From Dendrophyllia cribrosa (lineage: Eukaryota > Cnidaria > Anthozoa > Scleractinia > Dendrophylliidae), in contig JAJLRJ010000008.1 of the NCBI GenBank assembly GCA_024195265.1, positions 22,213,458 to 22,277,457 on the forward strand: a stretch of DNA of 64,000 nt. The letters run 5' to 3'. Shown in pieces: positions 45,301 through 55,632 of this stretch (its first letter is position 1; the number at the start of each line of letters is the position of its first letter). The notes below the pieces were generated by a model. It did not search any database, had not been told where the DNA came from, and saw only the letters and a list, made by a program, of their open reading frames with translations. The translations under genes and the position numbers were made by a program.

Positions 45301-47369
45301 GTAAGAAAACTTCAGAAGAAGATGGCTTCCTTGCTTAAAAAGCAAAAGAAGAAAGGAGGAGTCATTGACATTGAACAAGAAAGAAACCGATTTTTAATCG
45401 ATATAACATCGGTATGCCTTAAAACTGAAGATTTTGCAAAATATATTTAAGAAACCGACCAGGACTATTGAAAAGTACTGCTCACACTTTAGGATTTCAT
45501 GTAATATATCAAACACTGAGTTTTATTCACTTTGCACAGATCACTTAATTCAATTAATTCAGTACATTGGACGTGCCATAGTTTAAGACATCTCTAATAT
45601 AGTACCAGGCAGTCTAATTTATTTCTGTTGGTTGATAGGTCCGTCAAGAGGAAACTTTACCTGAGAGCGAACCCCCTTCGGGACCCGATACAGGCACAGT
45701 AAAAACGAACCCCCTTAAAGAACCCTCAACAAATATTGCTCACAAGCTGCCAGACGTTGCCAAGGGAAATAACGAACCAAATGAGCCTATTCGTAACGAC
45801 AAACCGGAGAGTAGAGAGCAGAAAGAGTTTCCTAAAAACTCGAGAACCTCTCGAGGTCCCCGGCGACCCTTTGACGGATCTGTAAATAGATCAGGAGAAG
45901 AGAAAATTAAACAACACGAGCAAAGAAGAACAGAGAAAAAACGACCAGTAGTAGTTGACAGACCTAGAAGTGCAGAACAGAAGGACAGAGAGAAAGTATC
46001 TGTTAAAAAATCTAAAGAAGAGGGGAGTGATTGTGTTCCTAGTGTAGACACACTAAAAACGAACCCCGTTGCAGAACCCTCAACAAATAATGCTCCCAAG
46101 CGGTCAGACGTTGCCAAGGGAAGTAACGAACCAAATGAGCCTATTCGTAACGACAAACCGGAGAGAAGGGAACAGAAAGAGTTTCCTAAAAATTCTCGAG
46201 CCTCCCGAGGTCCCCGGCGACCCGTTCACGCATCTGGAAATAGATCAGGAGAAGAAAGTGTTAAACAACACGAGCAAAGGCGAACGGAGAAAAAAGATCC
46301 AGTAGATGACAGACCTAGAAGTGCAGAACAGAAGGACAGGGAGAAAGTAGCTGCTAAAAAATCTAAAGAAGAGGGGAGTGATTGTGCTCCTAGTGTAGAC
46401 ACACTAAAAACGAACCCTGTTACAGAACCCTCAACAAATAATGCTCCCAAGCGGCCAGACGTTGCTAAGGATAGTAACGAACCAAATGAGCCTATTCGTA
46501 ACGACAAACCGGAGAGAAGGGAACAGAAAGAGTTTCCTAAAAACTCGCGAACCTCTCGAGGTCCCCGGCGACCCGTTGACAAATCTGGAAATAGATCAGG
46601 AGAAGAAAGAGTTAAACAACACGAGCAAAGGCGAACGGAGAAAAAAGGTCCAGTAGATGGCAGACCTAGAAGTGCAGAACAGAAGGGCAGAGATGACAGA
46701 CCAAAAAGCACAGAACAGAAGGACGGAGAGAAAGTAGGTGTTAAAAAATCTAAAGAAGAGTGGAATGATTGTCCTTCTTGTACGGATGTAAAACCGGAAC
46801 AGACAGAACTGGAACCAGATAGAAAGTCTTTTGCTCTAGATATCTCCGAAAAGGCCGCAAAGGACATTTCTGGTAGGGGTAATAACAGCATTTCAACGCA
46901 AACCTCAAATAGCGAAAGACCGAAATCTGCTAAGAGGGGGCGAGGAAGATCAGGCAGGGGCAGAACATCTGGTGGAAGCAAAAGTGAATTCCAAGATGGC
47001 GGCAAGGACTTGAATAAGAATACGACTTCTTCGGAAGAGTGTGTCAAACAAACTGGGAAAACTCGGCCATTAGGAAGTGTCAAGCTTTCTGTTGAGAAAA
47101 ATGCTTGCACTCAAGTTCAAGCAACTGATCTCAAAGAAAATCCAAGTGACAAGGGCACAAATACGATTAATAAGGGCAAGTCTCGTAAGCCTCCCCCTGG
47201 TTTTGAGAATGTGATAGTCGATAAACGTGGTTGCGAACAATCTACTAATGACTTTCGACCACCCCCTCCTGGTTTTGAAAAATGTTCTTCTCGACCTAGG
47301 CCTCCACCTGGTCTTGACATGCCAGTGGATGGGGCGGGTCAGAGCGCAAGTCAATCAATCACAAGCTAA
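36386..47369 (+). CDS. RNF25: RNF25-type RWD/RING E3 ubiquitin ligase
   Basis: Ten exons in register: 36386-36423, 36520-36597, 38386-38482, 38945-39012, 40136-40205, 42380-42451, 43243-43353, 43908-43994, 45277-45411 and 45639-47369; 828 residues. The RWD domain occupies residues about 13-117 (YSLEEEIELLEAIYIHEL; YPSELPSIHIKTP). The RING-H2 spans 133-184, with ligands C133, C136, C150, H152, H155, C158, C181 and C184; its CYHYFHC-x-CLARYI core is characteristic of RNF25/AO7. A basic helix follows at 212-240. The last exon codes a disordered charged tail of about 577 residues, with an in-frame tandem repeat (about 275-625) and three PPG-hydrophobic motifs (770-774, 793-798, 807-811). Human RNF25 is about 459 residues, so this tail is greatly extended. 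RNF25 acts with RNF14 in ubiquitination at stalled ribosomes. ATG 36386 is followed at once by a second ATG. Introns hold SINEs, MITEs and a G-rich repeat. Confidence 0.94.
37124..37492. mobile_element. Palindromic MITE in RNF25 intron 2
   Basis: The outer words CCTTGCTTTGTG and CACAAAGCAAGG pair, as do inner GCGATTTTGCCAAGTTATC and its partner GATAATTTGCCCAAAATGGC, around a loop near 37345. Arms are diverged. Confidence 0.65.
38657..38745 (-). repeat. SINE fragment in RNF25 intron 3
   Basis: GAGATGGTAGTCCAGCGCAA corresponds to GGGATGCTAGTCCATCGCAA of the SINE at 40330-40604, in the same orientation. Confidence 0.5.
39291..39381 (+). repeat. (AATC)n microsatellite in RNF25 intron 4
   Basis: About 22 perfect tandem AATC units, likely length-polymorphic. 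Confidence 0.95.
39898..39921 (+). repeat. G homopolymer in RNF25 intron 4
   Basis: An uninterrupted run of more than 20 G following a T-rich tract. Confidence 0.9.
40330..40604 (-). mobile_element. tRNA-derived SINE in RNF25 intron 5
   Basis: The minus strand begins with a tRNA-Lys-like head (about 40604-40532: TCTAGTGGTCAGCGCATTGG, anticodon-loop CTTTTAA, B-box GGTTCAAGCCC). A body with CACCCAGGTGTATAAATGGG and GCGATGGACTAGCATCCC follows. Partial copies are at 1316-1440 and 38657-38745, so the family is dispersed. Confidence 0.75.
41252..41858. mobile_element. Middle TIR element, TA-flanked
   Basis: CAGTAAGAACCCGCAAG mirrors CTTGCGGGTTTTTACTG, with TA at 41250-41251 and 41859-41860. The interior repeats AGGTTCTTA words. 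It is itself interrupted by 41513-41678. Confidence 0.85.
41513..41678. mobile_element. Innermost palindromic MITE
   Basis: Almost perfect arms of about 75 bases: ATGTTGTGGTTCAAATTTTT against AAATTTGAACCACAACAT, then GGTTTGAAAATTTTCAAACC, which is itself self-complementary. The loop lies near 41595. Confidence 0.9.
42493..42776. mobile_element. MITE family A, copy 3 (RNF25 intron 6)
   Basis: AGAGTGGTTTTCAATTGAGC and GCTCAATTGAAAATCACTCT are inverted ends with TA-like borders. It starts about 40 bases after the donor site of exon 42380-42451. Confidence 0.85.
43537..43683. mobile_element. Palindromic MITE in RNF25 intron 7
   Basis: ACAACAGGCACTTTTGGGGT and its partner ACCCCCAAAAGCATCTGTTGT, with inner pair CTCAAGCAGGTTTTGGG and CCCAAAACCCACTTGAG-like arm. 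Confidence 0.75.
44079..44259. mobile_element. TIR MITE in RNF25 intron 8
   Basis: TACAATCCTCGTCACATTTT mirrors AAATGTGACTAGCATTGTA. TTGTTGGGACAC and GTGTCCCAACAA also pair. Confidence 0.75.
44651..45217 (+). repeat. Four-copy G-rich tandem repeat in RNF25 intron 8
   Basis: Units start near 44651, 44755, 44931 and 45064. Each begins GA-(A/G)-CCC-x-CG-(G/A)-TA, followed by a ACCTGCCT(C/T)ACC-x-ATGGG-x-A block and GGCGTTGGAGGG. Length differences (about 104-176 bases) come mainly from G-runs at about 44811-44836 and 45151-45172. The array ends about 60 bases before the acceptor of exon 45277-45411. Confidence 0.85.
45705..46720 (+). repeat. In-frame 351-354-bp tandem repeat inside RNF25
   Basis: Units begin near 45705, 46059 and 46410 at the word ACGAACCC. 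Spacings of 354 and 351 bases are 118 and 117 codons, so the frame is kept. Each unit encodes EPSTN, NEPNEPIRNDKPE, QKEFPKNSR and SRGPRRP segments. High similarity between units suggests recent expansion or homogenisation. Confidence 0.9.
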
Positions 47370-48837
47370 CCAATAAGATATAGGAAAATTTAAAATTTAT
47401 TAGATCCTTATTAGGGATCATGGGGCAATCGCAAGATGACCATTAATACTGGTTCCTGGAATATTGGAGGATTTTTAAATAGTGGGGACCCATTGTTATA
47501 ATACAATACACTAATTCTTCATTTTGTTATTCCGGCTGTTACAGTAAAGTGGTTCATCTGGCCAGAAAATAAGTTTCTTTTGCACGAAATGGAACCTGAA
47601 TATCCGTGATTCATAACGACTTGTGTATACGAAGATAGGCTTTGTTGTTGTTGGACAGACAAAGTTAATTTTGAACCATGAAGGTAAAAAAAAAATACAA
47701 TTTCAAATTGCGCGCAACCAGGTGCTGATGCGGGAAATTATGACTTCAATTTTGAACTGAACTTTAAGCGTCATTTCATATCAGTTCACTGCAGGGGTCG
47801 ATGTACATATAGACTGCAAGACAGTCTGTGTTTATGTTAGAGTTGATTCAGCGCACGAACAAGCGTTCCCTTAGCCTGCATGACAGGCGATTTATGAGCC
47901 AGGCGGGGCGAGCGGGGCATTTCGTGCGAAGCGCGAGACGAGCGCGGTGCGCGAGGCGTGTGTCGCGCTTCGCGCTAGCGCCCTAGAACCCGAAGGCCAA
48001 GCCGCGAGAGAACGAAAGTATAAGAGACGTAAGCCGATAGGCTTGTAAATCGAGAGAGATGAGAGCACGAGTAAAGCCTCTGGCTTTAGGGTTTGAACAA
48101 GCGATGTTTGGGAATAAAAGGTCTCCAGTAAGTGTGAATACGGAGAGTGAGACTGGGGATGTGCGCCTATTTGCTGTGCTATTTACACGGTACATTTACT
48201 TCCAACTGTCGCGTACTCTGTAAGCTCTACATGCGGCAAAATCGTAACATCGTTCACTGTTGCGATTGTCATGAGATTTTCAGCTCTGAGAATACAACTT
48301 ATCCTCCCCCCCCGCCCCCTTCCGTGACCGTGACCGTGACAAGTGCTCCTGATACATTTTATGGTTTATGGTAGGACCCCACCTTAATGCCATTTTTCTG
48401 CCACTTAACATGGCTTTAACGGAAATATCTCGTTCACGTTTCAAGCAATCCAAAAACTCTCTGCTCAAATCATGAATCTATGTCATGGGGTGTTTTGTAA
48501 ATTTTTGGGTTTGTTTGAGAGGAAATAGCTTTTCTCAAAGAATTTGTAAAATTTAGAGAAATAAGAAACATTGAAGATTTAATGAGGTTTAAAATTTAAA
48601 ATTTGTAGTTTATAATTAATCGATGGACACCAAAATAGTCCACTAACAACCTGGGGTGTAGCCTGCGAATACAGCCGCCTCTCATCGCTCACTGCCGCTA
48701 GGAGCGTTCGCGCGAGAGAGCGTCCGCGATTTACTTTTAGAAATTCCAGTCCATACTGTTGACGTAAATCACCCATCGATAATCTCGTAAAAAATAACAA
48801 AAATACAAAAACCTCCGAAAAGAGTACCATGCAAAAA
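47370..48837. other. Downstream flank of RNF25
   Basis: It includes the 3' UTR; no canonical AATAAA is seen within the first 300 bases. At 47875-47985 is a GC-rich stretch of GCGAG/GCGCG words also echoed at 61850-61910. A CCGTGA triplet-of-hexamers lies at 48322-48340. No gene is seen. Confidence 0.4.
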
Positions 48838-50665
48838 GATTTCACAATTAGAGGAAGCAACAAATAATTCTGACAAATCTAACTTCTGGGATTGCTTAAA
48901 ATCAACGGATGATACCATGAAAGAGAAACAACCTCCAACAATCTCAGAAGAGAGCTGGCTTAACCGCTTCCAATCTCTTCATTCAAATAAACCTATTAAT
49001 CCAATTCAACATGAAATCATAAATGAACTCCGACTTTTGGAACAAGGAAGAGAACAATTTAACTCTCTAGACTATTTGATCACTGGACATAAAATACGCG
49101 CTGCCGTGAAAAAATAAAAAAAATAACAAATCAGCGTTAACGAAATGATTAAAGCTAGTCTTGGAAGTATGATGCCTGTGTATATCAAACTTTTTAATAC
49201 AATTCTAAATTCAGGTATAATGCCTAAAAACTGGTGTAGTGGCCTAATAACACCAATATATAAATCGGGTGACAAAAGTGAACCAACCAAGTTTCAAGTT
49301 GTTTGGGAAATCTTTTCTGCGCTATTTTGAATCAGACTCCTTGAACATATTACAACTCAAAAAAATATTGCACCCATCTCAAATTGATTTTCTACCAAAA
49401 AATCGCACCGCAGACCATGTCCTAACACTTAGAACATTAATAGATAATTATGTTCACTATCACGGAGAAAATGTTTATGCTTGTTTTGTCGATTTCAAGA
49501 AAGCGTTTGACTCATTTTGGCATGAAGGTCTCGAATAAATTTGGAGGGCATTTCTACGATCTCATTAAAAGCTTATACTCAAATTCTAACTGTTCTCTGA
49601 AAATTGACCAAAGTAAAACGCGACCCTTTCAATACTCGAGAGGTGTACGACACGGGTGCATTTTAAGTCCGTTACTTTTTAACCTATATCTAAACAATTT
49701 ACCTTATTCGTTTGAAAACACTTTATCTGATCCATTCATTTTACCGAATGGTTCAAAAATCAATTCTCTCTTATATGCTGATGATTTAATTATTCTGTCA
49801 AGATCCAAAACAGGATTGCAAAATTGTTTACAAGCATTGTCTTCAAATTGCAAAGGCTATGATATTCCAAAAACGCGCAAGAAAGTCCAATAAATGAAAC
49901 TATTGAAACTGCTCAGAATTATACCTATTTAGGAACCCGAATATCATCAACAGGAAATTTCACATTGGCAATTGATCACTTGAAAGAAAATGCCATGCAT
50001 GCTCTTTTCAGTATTAGAAGACACACAAACTTTAGTAGATTAAAGCCAAATCTTGCATCGAACATCTTTGACACAATGATTTCTCCAATCTTTACTTATA
50101 ACAGCGAAGCTTGGGGATTATTGGGATAGATCCGCAATAGAAAAAGTTCAATTACAATTTTGCAAACGCTATTTAGAAATAAATAACAAGACCTCCAATT
50201 TACCATGTAGGGCGGAACTAGGAAGATTTCCTCTCATTCCAACCATAAATCAGACAATTCTTTATTATATTCTATATCTTAAAAGCAAAAATGATGATTC
50301 TATACTGAAACAAGTTTTCTTAATATCATTAGATATTCTCCATTCAATTAAAAAAAAAAATTACTCTAATTTATTAAACATGGTTGAATATTATGATCTA
50401 CAAAATTTTAATCTTGACACACTGGATGAAACTAAGATCATACAGTCATTATATTAATGTTATGAAACAATAGTATATTTCCTACTGGAAAAATGCTTTA
50501 CAGAACTCAAAGAAATTAGAAATTTACAATATTTTTAAGGACCGATACATTATCTCCCATTATCTAGATCTTATTTCATGAATCACACATTTTCTTTTGT
50601 TTTTTCTTCGTTTTTTTTTTCATGATGAATTTTTAACTAACTGAAAGTCTGGGGAGGGCTTGATA

Positions 50666-50899
50666 ATAGCGACCTTCAGATTGGACTACGAGTACGAGAT
50701 TGAGTACGAGTACGAGTTTTCAAACCAAATTCGTGTGCCTCATATACTTAATTATCACACCAATCTTATCCATAACGTTTATTTACGTGTTAGTCAGCAA
50801 CAGGAAGGAGTTACAGTTCGGTGGATACAATTATCTCGAAATTTCAAAGTCGTACTCGTACTCGATTTCGTACTCGTAGTCAAATCTGAAGGTCGCTAC
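50666..50899. mobile_element. TIR MITE with TAGCGACCTTCAGATT ends
   Basis: The ends are followed inward by ACTACGAGTACGAGATTGAG and its complement, so the first 50 bases of each arm pair. It lies after the LINE connection region. Confidence 0.82.
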
Positions 50900-50933
50900 T
50901 GTAGCAGGGAAGAGCGGGGCTGATGAATTGAAA

Positions 50934-51052
50934 AAATTGCTAATTATAAATGCAAGGGCGATATCTATATAAATCCCCGGGATTTATCTGTATATTGCCC
51001 TGCTGCCCTGGGCAATATACAAATAAATCCCTTCCATTTATAATAAGCAATT
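50934..51052. mobile_element. Small palindromic MITE
   Basis: GCTAATTATAAATGCAAGGG pairs with CCTTCCATTTATAATAAGC. The inner words GGCGATATCTATATAAATCC and GGCAATATACAAATAAATCC partly pair. Confidence 0.65.
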
Positions 51053-51387
51053 AAAGCAAATCATGCACGTCATTTGACCACGCCAAACATTCTGAGAAAA
51101 TTTCTCCCTTTAACACAGAAATTTATTCTGCAACTATAGAAAATACAGTAGTATCCCATATATCATGCAGGTTATGTGTTCACTCTAAGAAAATTTTGGA
51201 TATTACAAACGAGCAATTCTGGAACACAACACTGTTTGATCCTTTCACAGTCGCGTTGTTGTCATCTTGGCAAAATCTTTTTACTTCGTCATCATCTAAC
51301 TGATCAACTTCTCTTTTCAACGAGGACTCGGCTTTCCTATCTGCTACGGATCCCTCGGATCGAAAATTTAATGCTTAAGAAATCTCA

Positions 51388-51620
51388 ATATTTTGGTAAA
51401 GACACGGGGCCTCTGATATCTTTGTCAAGGATCTGATATCTCGGTGGCCTGTGAGCTCCCATAATCAACTTATCTGGGATTCCTTTTTCCAGTGCACGTG
51501 TTGCTGTTGTGGCCCTGAGACTGTGATTGCTGAATTGGCCCTGTAGGTCTGCGTCTTTACACATTTTGCTAACAACGTTTCCAAGCTTATTATGTCCAAC
51601 AGGAATCGATGTAAACCAAA
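51388..51620 (-). pseudogene. Crypton-type tyrosine recombinase fragment
   Basis: The minus strand, from a plausible acceptor (TTTTTGCAG, exon from 51620), reads WFTSIPVGHNKLGNVVSKMC and then FSNHSLRATTATRALEKGI. This is the catalytic HxxR region (His-Ser-Leu-Arg) typical of Crypton/KIAA1958-like recombinases. The following Gly-His box (LTGHRDI) is one frame off, and no tyrosine box survives. Cryptons are DNA transposons that use a tyrosine recombinase rather than DDE transposase. The fragment lies antisense within the LINE remnants. Confidence 0.7.
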
Positions 51621-51775
51621 CTGCAAAAATTAAGAGTGAAAATAAAAATATGAAATAAAACTGAAACTTCTCATTACCGTCTCCGGCTTGCGACTATTAA
51701 AACTGACTGACATTGGTCGATATAATCAAATCCCTAGAGAAAATAGATTATGCCCTTTATGCGAATCAAATAATA

Positions 51776-52655
51776 CAGTCGAACCTCCGGTTACGACCAC
51801 CTCTCCTCAGCGACCAGTTTTCCAAAATACCAAAAGTTTCCAAGTCAAATCACTATATTTGGAACCTCTTGTAAGCGACCACCTCTCGTAAGCGACCGCG
51901 ACCACTTTTAGAGCTAAAAGTTTGACATTTTATTTTGTTTTTAATCTCCCGTAAGCGACCACTTGAAGTTACTTGACTAAATAGAGCGGAAATTGGATAA
52001 TGAGGTGTTGTAACATTATCGCATTCCTCAAGACAAGTCCTGTTTTTCTCGTTTAAAACCTATGCCGAGCTCAAATTCTTCTACAAATGGTAGGAGGATT
52101 TAGTTTCCGAGCTGTAAACGATGTTTTTGACTGTTCGGCCTCAATTTGGTTAGATAATGGCCATAAAATGGCATTTGTAGCCTGAAAAAGCGTCTTTTTG
52201 GTGGAAATTTGGGTGTTAAAGGGTTAATGAACAGTTTTTTTTACGTTTGTTAACATGTAAATCACCAGTAATACAAAAGGGCTGTCAAATTTAAAGCTAG
52301 CAATCCAATCCTTATTAGTTCATGTTCAGTTCCCCTTAACGTTTAGACAACATTAAAGATTCAATTTGTAACTATCGTGAGACTTGTTCCATTCGCCTTA
52401 TTAGGTAAACTAACAGAAGCGAACCATGAAACTCTGAATAAATATTTTGGAAAGCTTAAATATTTTTGTGACTACTAAAAGTTATTACATGGGTTTAGAT
52501 GGGCATTGGCACATGGGAAAAGTCTCTGCAGTTACCATATGCTAATAAGGCAAAATTTTGACCCAATATGGTCTGAACTCTCGTAAGCGACCACCTCCCG
52601 TAAGCGACCACCTAGGCTTGACATTTTGGGTGGTCGCTTACGGGAGGTTCGACTG
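51776..52655. mobile_element. TA-flanked pogo/Tc1-like MITE splitting the LINE
   Basis: CAGTCGAACCTCCGG mirrors CGGGAGGTTCGACTG, and GGTTACGACCACC mirrors GGTGGTCGCTTAC. TA is at 51774-51775 and 52656-52657. The reading frame of the LINE is continuous across the site if one TA copy is counted, so the borders are exact. Confidence 0.9.
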
Positions 52656-53128
52656 TATATCGAAAACGAAATTCATTTTCTCTTTCAATGCCCAAGATAT
52701 TCAACTTTAAGAGAGAACTGCTTTAATCAAATCTACCAACACTTGCCGAATATTCAAAATGCATCCACAACAGAAACTATCAAAGAATTGACGAACTCTT
52801 CCAATTATTTTGTTAATATACTTTTAACGAAAATGGCATCTGCATGTTTTGTATCACGTGATTTGATTTGTATTTGTGATTTTGAATCACAACACTAAAT
52901 ATTTTAAAACATAATTATGTAAAATTATCAAGTTGACCAATGAGCGCTACTGTCAGGATTTGGGACAGATTTACGTCATCGGTATGGAATTTCTCAGAGT
53001 AAATCGCAGACGCTCTTTCTTTCTTTCAAATTTAGGTTGAGTCCCACCTTAAACTGAATGCGGTTGTGATACCTCTTGGAGTATCCAGTTTTACTTTGTA
53101 GCTTTCGCGGCGGTATGTTAGGGTAGAG

Positions 53129-53129
<1 letters not shown>

Positions 53130-53175
<46 letters not shown>
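53130..53175 (+). repeat. 46-base C homopolymer
   Basis: An uninterrupted run of C, the longest homopolymer in the window. It is flanked by a GATACAGTCGCTTCTCATTG word related to 48662-48700. Confidence 0.95.
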
Positions 53176-53178
<3 letters not shown>

Positions 53179-53538
53179 ACTGGGGGGATACAGTCGCTTC
53201 TCATTGCCACCAGCCGCTGAGGACGTTTCGACGAAACAACGCGCATACCCCATTTGTACGGGATTGTTCCGCCTTTGGAGACCCGGGGGCAATTTAATTG
53301 GGGCAGGAGAAAAAATAAAAGCGGAGAAATTGGCGAGAGCGAGAGTTTTCTGAGTGGACGTTCCATCTCGATTATCTGCCCATAGGATGGATTGCTCGAA
53401 ATCTAGTTTGGTTGTGCACGGTCAAGGCCGAAAAACGCAAACAAAAACACCGAACAAAGAAATCTCTCAGGTTTCATAACCATTGCGCGCTATTAGCTAT
53501 GAGCAGTTGTATCGCTTTGCTTTAGGGGAAATGTTTAA

Positions 53539-54336
53539 AGGCCCGTTCACACGAGCGATTTTTACTGCGATTTTTACGGCGATTTCATGGCGACGCAAAA
53601 TCGCGCGTGTGAACGGCCGGCGAATTTATTGCGATTTTTGTCAACTGGACCTGCGATTTTTCCAGCGATTTATAAAAACAATCAATTTTGACAGCGGTTT
53701 TAGGCAAGACACATGCGTAGTTGATCAACATTGTTGCAAATTTTGTTGTAACAATAGACGATTTTCGTATTCTCGGTATTGAACTGGAACTAGCTTGCAG
53801 TCGAGGCTAATGCGGGGGAATATCATTAAAAATATATGCATGTGAAAAGATTCCCCCGCATGAGCCTCCACTGCACGCTAGTTCCAGTTCAATACCGAGA
53901 ATACGAATATCGTCTATTTCTGTAACAATGTGAAAACTCCGACGCAGTAATAGCCTGTTTATAAAGTCAAATAATTCCATTGAAAGTGCATGCGGTCTCC
54001 TCGGCAAGGACCCTTCGTATTGCTTCCCTAGCCGTTTACTTGCGGTCTGTTCTCTTAAAATCTTCGCAGTTTGTCCTGTAGAGACATTTATACTTTCCCC
54101 ATTCAGTTATTAGTATCTCTTCTTCTTCAACTTTCCATGTAGTTTTTTTCTTGACTTTCCGGTTTCCTACATGTCACGTCCGGCCATTGCGATATCGCGG
54201 CGACGTGAATTTCCAAAACCGCATTAAAATTGCCGGCCCTTCACACGCGATTTTGCGCCGCCATGAAATCGTCGCAAAAATCGCCGTAAAAATCGCACCT
54301 AAAATCGCAGCAAAAATCGCTCGTGTGAACGGGCCT
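53539..54336. mobile_element. TAA-flanked TIR element, Harbinger-like
   Basis: AGGCCCGTTCACACGAGCGA mirrors TCGCTCGTGTGAACGGGCCT, with TAA on both sides (53536-53538, 54337-54339). The arms continue with GCGATTTTTACGGCGATTT. A second palindromic element lies inside at 53749-53922. Confidence 0.85.
53749..53922. mobile_element. Nested palindromic MITE
   Basis: CGTATTCTCGGTATTGAACT and AGTTCAATACCGAGAATACG pair, then GGAACTAGCTTGCAG with CTGCACGCTAGTTCC, around a loop near 53835. Confidence 0.88.
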
Positions 54337-54543
54337 TAATAGTGATTACACCAAATGTCTCCTTGTGATATCAATACTTAGTCAATCAGAGAGGTTATGA
54401 GAATTAAGGATGTGATCACCCAAGATGAATTTACTTGATATTTCACCAACTTTTCACCACTACGTAAGAAACGTATGGGTACGAGAAAGGAGAATTTGTT
54501 ATTTGATGTTGGGGAGTTGGTGTCGATAAATCCTTTATTCTTA

Positions 54544-55632
54544 CTAAATTTTGCGCGTACTAAATTTTGCGATTTTCGCGTTTTGTAAAAAAATCGCGAA
54601 AATTGATACTCGCGAAAAAAAGAGAGCGCGAAAATTAGAATCGTGAAATTTAATACACTGTACCATATTATATAAGAAAACGATACATAAATTATAAAGT
54701 TTTGTGATTCACAGACTTGTTGGTATTGTCCTGAATTAAAGCTGTCACTTCTGTCTTTAAAATTTTTAAAAAATCACGCCTTTTTCTGGTCTTGATTTCG
54801 TACATAGCAAGCTGTTATTTTCTGTTTTGTTTGTGTTACCAAGGAAGCTAAATTGATTTAACTTCTTGTAATTCGGGTCCCTTTTTCTCAAAGTATATAT
54901 AGCTTGCAAGGCTACTCGTAAGTGCCAAAATCTTGGCCGGTTTTTCCGTGCGTTTTAAACTTTTTTGGTAATTTCCAGAAGCTAGTACCCTTCAAAATTT
55001 AATTTCTTCCTGTTCTATATAACTATTTTGTGAACATTCTTCTAGGGCTTGGGAGATTAAAGGAATGGCAAAATCGCGAAACTAAATACACTTGTTCACT
55101 TTTTAAATGGACTCGCGAAAATTAATACTCGCGAAATACAGCTCCCGAATTTTCGCGAAATTAAAGGGGCTATGTCGCGAGGATGGCGGGTGAGTACTGG
55201 GTACTAACAACTTGAAAAACGTCCGGTGGCTTTTTATCAAGTTGGCGGCCATTACTGTCGAATTCGCTGCAATCCGTTCCATCCCGTCGTATTGCGTGGA
55301 AGGATAGATCTCAAGTTTACAAATTAGTTAGAGTATTTACTTGGCTAGATTTTTGTTAAATTATTTCTGCGATTTGTTAGTCGTACCTTCGAAAAATTCG
55401 ATGTCTTCCAGAAGTGGTGGAAGTTGGGGAGGAATTTAAAAGGGAAATCGATCGTGTGTTTGTTTACCTCGTGTGGTTCGACACGAGTGCAAGTGCGATA
55501 AAACTTGCCGCGATCCGGGAGGGAACAATAGAAATTTGACATGTGTGACGTCAGGTGACGTCACATGACAGGAACTCATTGCGCAGACTCACCTTGCGAC
55601 ATAGCCCCTTTAAGTACGCGCGAAAATTAGTG
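54544..55632. mobile_element. Outer TIR element with TTTTCGCG words
   Basis: ACTAAATTTTGCGCGTAC at the left mirrors GTACGCGCGAAAATTAGT at the right. TTCGCGAAA words repeat internally in both directions. The right part is split by the element at 55165-55609. Confidence 0.7.
55165..55609. mobile_element. TTAA-flanked TIR element
   Basis: AGGGGCTATGTCGCGAGG mirrors CCTTGCGACATAGCCCCT. TTAA is at 55161-55164 and 55610-55613. It ends about 330 bases from the carbonic anhydrase stop codon. Confidence 0.87.

Larger units (their letters stand above)
48838..52893 (+). mobile_element. Decayed LINE, broken up by later insertions
   Basis: Coding pieces follow one another on + with frameshifts and stops. 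They are: a pre-RT region (about 48838-49115), RT start (49145-49300, MPKNWCSGLITPIYKSGDKS), palm (49390-49890: VYACFVDFKKAFDSFWHEG, GVRHGCILSPLLFNLYLNNL, LLYADDLIILS), thumb/connection (49900-50560), and a C-terminal zinc-ribbon-like end split between 51688-51775 (LCPLCESNN) and 52658-52893 (IENEIHFLFQCP). At least three MITEs and a Crypton-like fragment interrupt it. There is no intact endonuclease. Confidence 0.8.

Noticed and set aside
45740..47110. Long minus-strand frames (up to 294 codons) across the RNF25 last exon
   Set aside because: They are antisense shadows of the repetitive RNF25 coding sequence; the plus strand has the splice sites and domains.
55345..55542. Minus-strand 65-codon frame within the TTAA element at 55165-55609
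   Set aside because: I looked for a zinc-finger or THAP fragment, but the cysteine spacing does not fit and no transposase motif is present.
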